64,000 nucleotides of DNA from an uncultured Corynebacterium sp. (GTDB lineage Bacteria > Actinomycetota > Actinomycetes > Mycobacteriales > Mycobacteriaceae). The stretch covers positions 1-64,000 of the forward strand of contig NZ_CAMIBP010000010.1 in NCBI RefSeq assembly GCF_946223165.1, written 5' to 3'. The notes beneath the pieces were generated by a model. It saw nothing but the letters and a program-made list of their open reading frames with translations. It was not told the origin of the DNA and made no database searches. Both the position numbers and the translations under genes were made by a program. Every line of letters begins with the position of its first letter. Positions within the stretch are counted from its first letter, which is position 1. Below, in pieces: positions 62,446 through 64,000 of the stretch.

Positions 62446-63240
62446 TTAGATTACCGCGCGCAGTCCCCTGCTCCCGAGGTAGAACACGCCTGCGAGGACG
62501 GCGATGCAGCCGCCGGCGGAGAGCTCCGCGACCGTCGCCAGTGCCAGTCCCCCGCATGCGATCCCGATGCCCGCCGCGGCGGAGGCGACGAGGAGGGTGT
62601 CGGGCTGGCGCACCCAGGGGCGCAGGCTCGCCGCGGGGGCGACGAGCAGTGCGAGGGACAAGATGGTGCCGACGGCGGGGATGATAGCCGCCATCGTGAT
62701 GCAGATGAGGCCCAGCGTGAGCGCGTCGTACACACGCGTGTGCGGCACGGTGTCCGGCGCGAAGTAGAACTGCACGAGGCGCCGCCGTGCGGGCACCACC
62801 ACCGCGAGGCTCAGCACCACCAGCCCCGCCGCCACGGCGACGTCGCGGCCGTCGACGGTGGTGAGCGAGCCGACGAGGAAGCTGTCCACATGCAGTGGGA
62901 GCGGTTGGAACCAGCGCAGGGCGACGATGCCTAGGGCGAACCCCAGGGTGAGCGTCGTGCCCGCCGCCGCGGTCGAGCTCACCCCGGGCACGGCGGCGAG
63001 CCGGTGCATGAGGTACGCCAGCGGCAGGCAGGCGAGGAAGGAACCCACCATGAGGCCCGTGCCTAAGTGGGTGCCCAGCGCGTTAGCGACGACGACACCC
63101 AGCACGGCACCGGGAAACGTGCCGTGGGAGATGCTCTCGGCAAAGAAGACGCGGCGGCCGAGCACCATGAGGGTGCCGGTCAGCCCGGCGAGGCAGCCGA
63201 CGGCGATGGCCTCCCACAGCGGCAGAGTTAAGACGCCCAT
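62446..63240 (-). CDS. metal ABC transporter permease (ABC-3 family)
   Basis: A 264-residue membrane subunit of a Mn/Zn-type importer with about eight segments. GRRVFFAESISHGTFPGAVLGV is the typical ABC-3 opening and TMAAIIPAVGTILSLALLVAPAA the conserved C-terminal block. The ATG at 63240 follows GGAGG. It overlaps the previous permease gene by 13 nt. MntD/ZnuB-type; metal not certain. Confidence 0.9.
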   Translation of the reverse strand: MGVLTLPLWEAIAVGCLAGLTGTLMVLGRRVFFAESISHGTFPGAVLGVVVANALGTHLGTGLMVGSFLACLPLAYLMHRLAAVPGVSSTAAAGTTLTLGFALGIVALRWFQPLPLHVDSFLVGSLTTVDGRDVAVAAGLVVLSLAVVVPARRRLVQFYFAPDTVPHTRVYDALTLGLICITMAAIIPAVGTILSLALLVAPAASLRPWVRQPDTLLVASAAAGIGIACGGLALATVAELSAGGCIAVLAGVFYLGSRGLRAVI

Positions 63241-64000
63241 CGCAGCCTCCCGAGGCCAGCCAGCGGCACGGTGAGCGCGAGGGTGAGCGAGACGACGCCC
63301 TGCGGCGATACCGCGTGCGACGTGATGGCGAGCATGAGGTACAGGCCGACGGCGACGGACACCGCCGCGCCGGCGAGCGCCCAGGCCAGCATGCCGCCGG
63401 TGGTGCGCGCCGCGATGCGTCCGGTGAGCCCGGGAATCACAATAAATCCGAGCACGAGGAGCACGCCAACAGCGGAGCTTGCCGCGACGACGAGGAGCCC
63501 GACCGCCGTGTTCGCGGCCAGATCGATAAGCCCGACGCGGACCCCGGACACCCGGGCTGCCTCGCGGTCGAAGGCGACGAGGATCTGGTCCTTCCACGTC
63601 ACGGCCACGAGCAGCGCGGCCGCCAGGCACAGCGCCGCCGCGGGGATGACCCGCTCGGACGTGACGTCGAGGAGGCGGCCAAACATGAGCGCCTCGAGCT
63701 GGCCCGAGCGATCGCCGATGGCCAGGCTGATGAGGACGCCCAGACCGTACATCGACGTCAGGACGACGGCGGTGCCCGACTCGTCCGCCGAGTCTTTGCC
63801 GGAAGTCATCCGCGCGAACATGACGATGGTGATCGCGGCCGCCACACCGGCGCCAGGCAAAATTCCGGGCAGGCCGGCGACGGCGAGGCCGATGACGATG
63901 CCCGGAAATACTGAGTGCACGAGCGTCTCGGCGCTAAATTCCATCTGTCGCAGGTTGACGATGACGCTGACAACGGCGCCGCAGAGGGCGACGCACAGCA
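63228..64000 (-). CDS. metal ABC transporter permease (ABC-3 family), partial at window edge
   Basis: The frame is open through the right end, so the N-terminus is missing from view. The visible 257 residues include LRQMEFSAETLVHSVFPGIVIG, the ABC-3 family opening, and AVGVLLVLGFIVIPGLTGR near the end. It forms a permease pair with the next gene; the ATPase and binding protein are expected beyond the window. Confidence 0.88.
   Translation of the reverse strand, partial: LCVALCGAVVSVIVNLRQMEFSAETLVHSVFPGIVIGLAVAGLPGILPGAGVAAAITIVMFARMTSGKDSADESGTAVVLTSMYGLGVLISLAIGDRSGQLEALMFGRLLDVTSERVIPAAALCLAAALLVAVTWKDQILVAFDREAARVSGVRVGLIDLAANTAVGLLVVAASSAVGVLLVLGFIVIPGLTGRIAARTTGGMLAWALAGAAVSVAVGLYLMLAITSHAVSPQGVVSLTLALTVPLAGLGRLRWAS

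Noticed and set aside
1..64000. CRISPR arrays and tRNA or rRNA genes
   Set aside because: No regularly spaced direct repeats and no tRNA-like T-arm/CCA patterns were noticed on reading; a dedicated scan could not be run.

Overview
The window is high-GC actinobacterial DNA and almost certainly comes from a Corynebacterium chromosome. Supporting signs are a single-polypeptide type I fatty acid synthase, the mycothiol glycosyltransferase MshA, SenX3/RegX3, the 33-residue ribosomal protein bS22, a coproporphyrin-type haem pathway, and a gene order (mshA, gpmA, senX3, regX3, ppx, proC, hemA, hemC, hemD, hemB, hemE, hemY, hemL, ccdA, resB, ccsB, menA, menE) that parallels the Mycobacterium tuberculosis Rv0486-Rv0542c and C. 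glutamicum cg0482-cg0538 regions as I remember them. No tRNA, rRNA or CRISPR array was found. The species cannot be named from the sequence alone.

Layout. 1-900: transposase debris, including a frameshifted IS256-family fragment. 900-10058 (-): giant fatty acid synthase. 10426-12227 (+): an FMN reductase and a YbjN-like protein. 12224-17881 (-): three paralogous acyl-CoA synthetases. 17974-19239 (+): mshA. 19473-22743 (-): operon of a secreted serine protease and two duplicated GNAT proteins. 22804-29402 (+ except one gene): gpmA, senX3-regX3, a Cys-rich protein, ppx, a membrane protein and proC. 29650-31740: small HTH protein, bS22, a HAD phosphatase and a glutaredoxin-like protein. 31863-40549 (+): haem genes hemA-C-D-B, two membrane proteins, hemE and hemY. 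40550-49110: variable block (GntR/DUF1648 pair, broken DUF2218 gene, two MFS transporters, Fic toxin-antitoxin pair, ABC transporter, oxidoreductase, SMR remnant, lipoprotein) lying between hemY and hemL. 49111-56113: hemL, a histidine phosphatase, the thioredoxin/ccdA/resB/ccsB cytochrome c maturation operon and small proteins. 56306-64000: an AEC transporter with menA, a methyltransferase, a DtxR/MntR-type regulator, a PepSY membrane protein, menE and two ABC-3 metal permeases, the last cut by the window edge.

How the genes work together. The core is respiratory-chain and redox supply: haem synthesis, cytochrome c maturation, menaquinone synthesis (menA, menE) and mycothiol (mshA). Lipid metabolism (FAS-I and three FadD enzymes) sits at the left. 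The right end looks like a metal-homeostasis cluster.

The most distinctive signals are: (i) a recurring TANNNT-like hexamer placed 7 nt before the start codon of many genes, indicating widespread leaderless transcription; (ii) a VbhA/Fic module in which both the antitoxin inhibitory motif and the second arginine of the Fic motif appear to be missing; (iii) an accessory block with decaying genes inside the haem locus; (iv) a dispersed palindromic repeat; and (v) a 101-bp perfect identity between tandem GNAT paralogues that suggests gene conversion.
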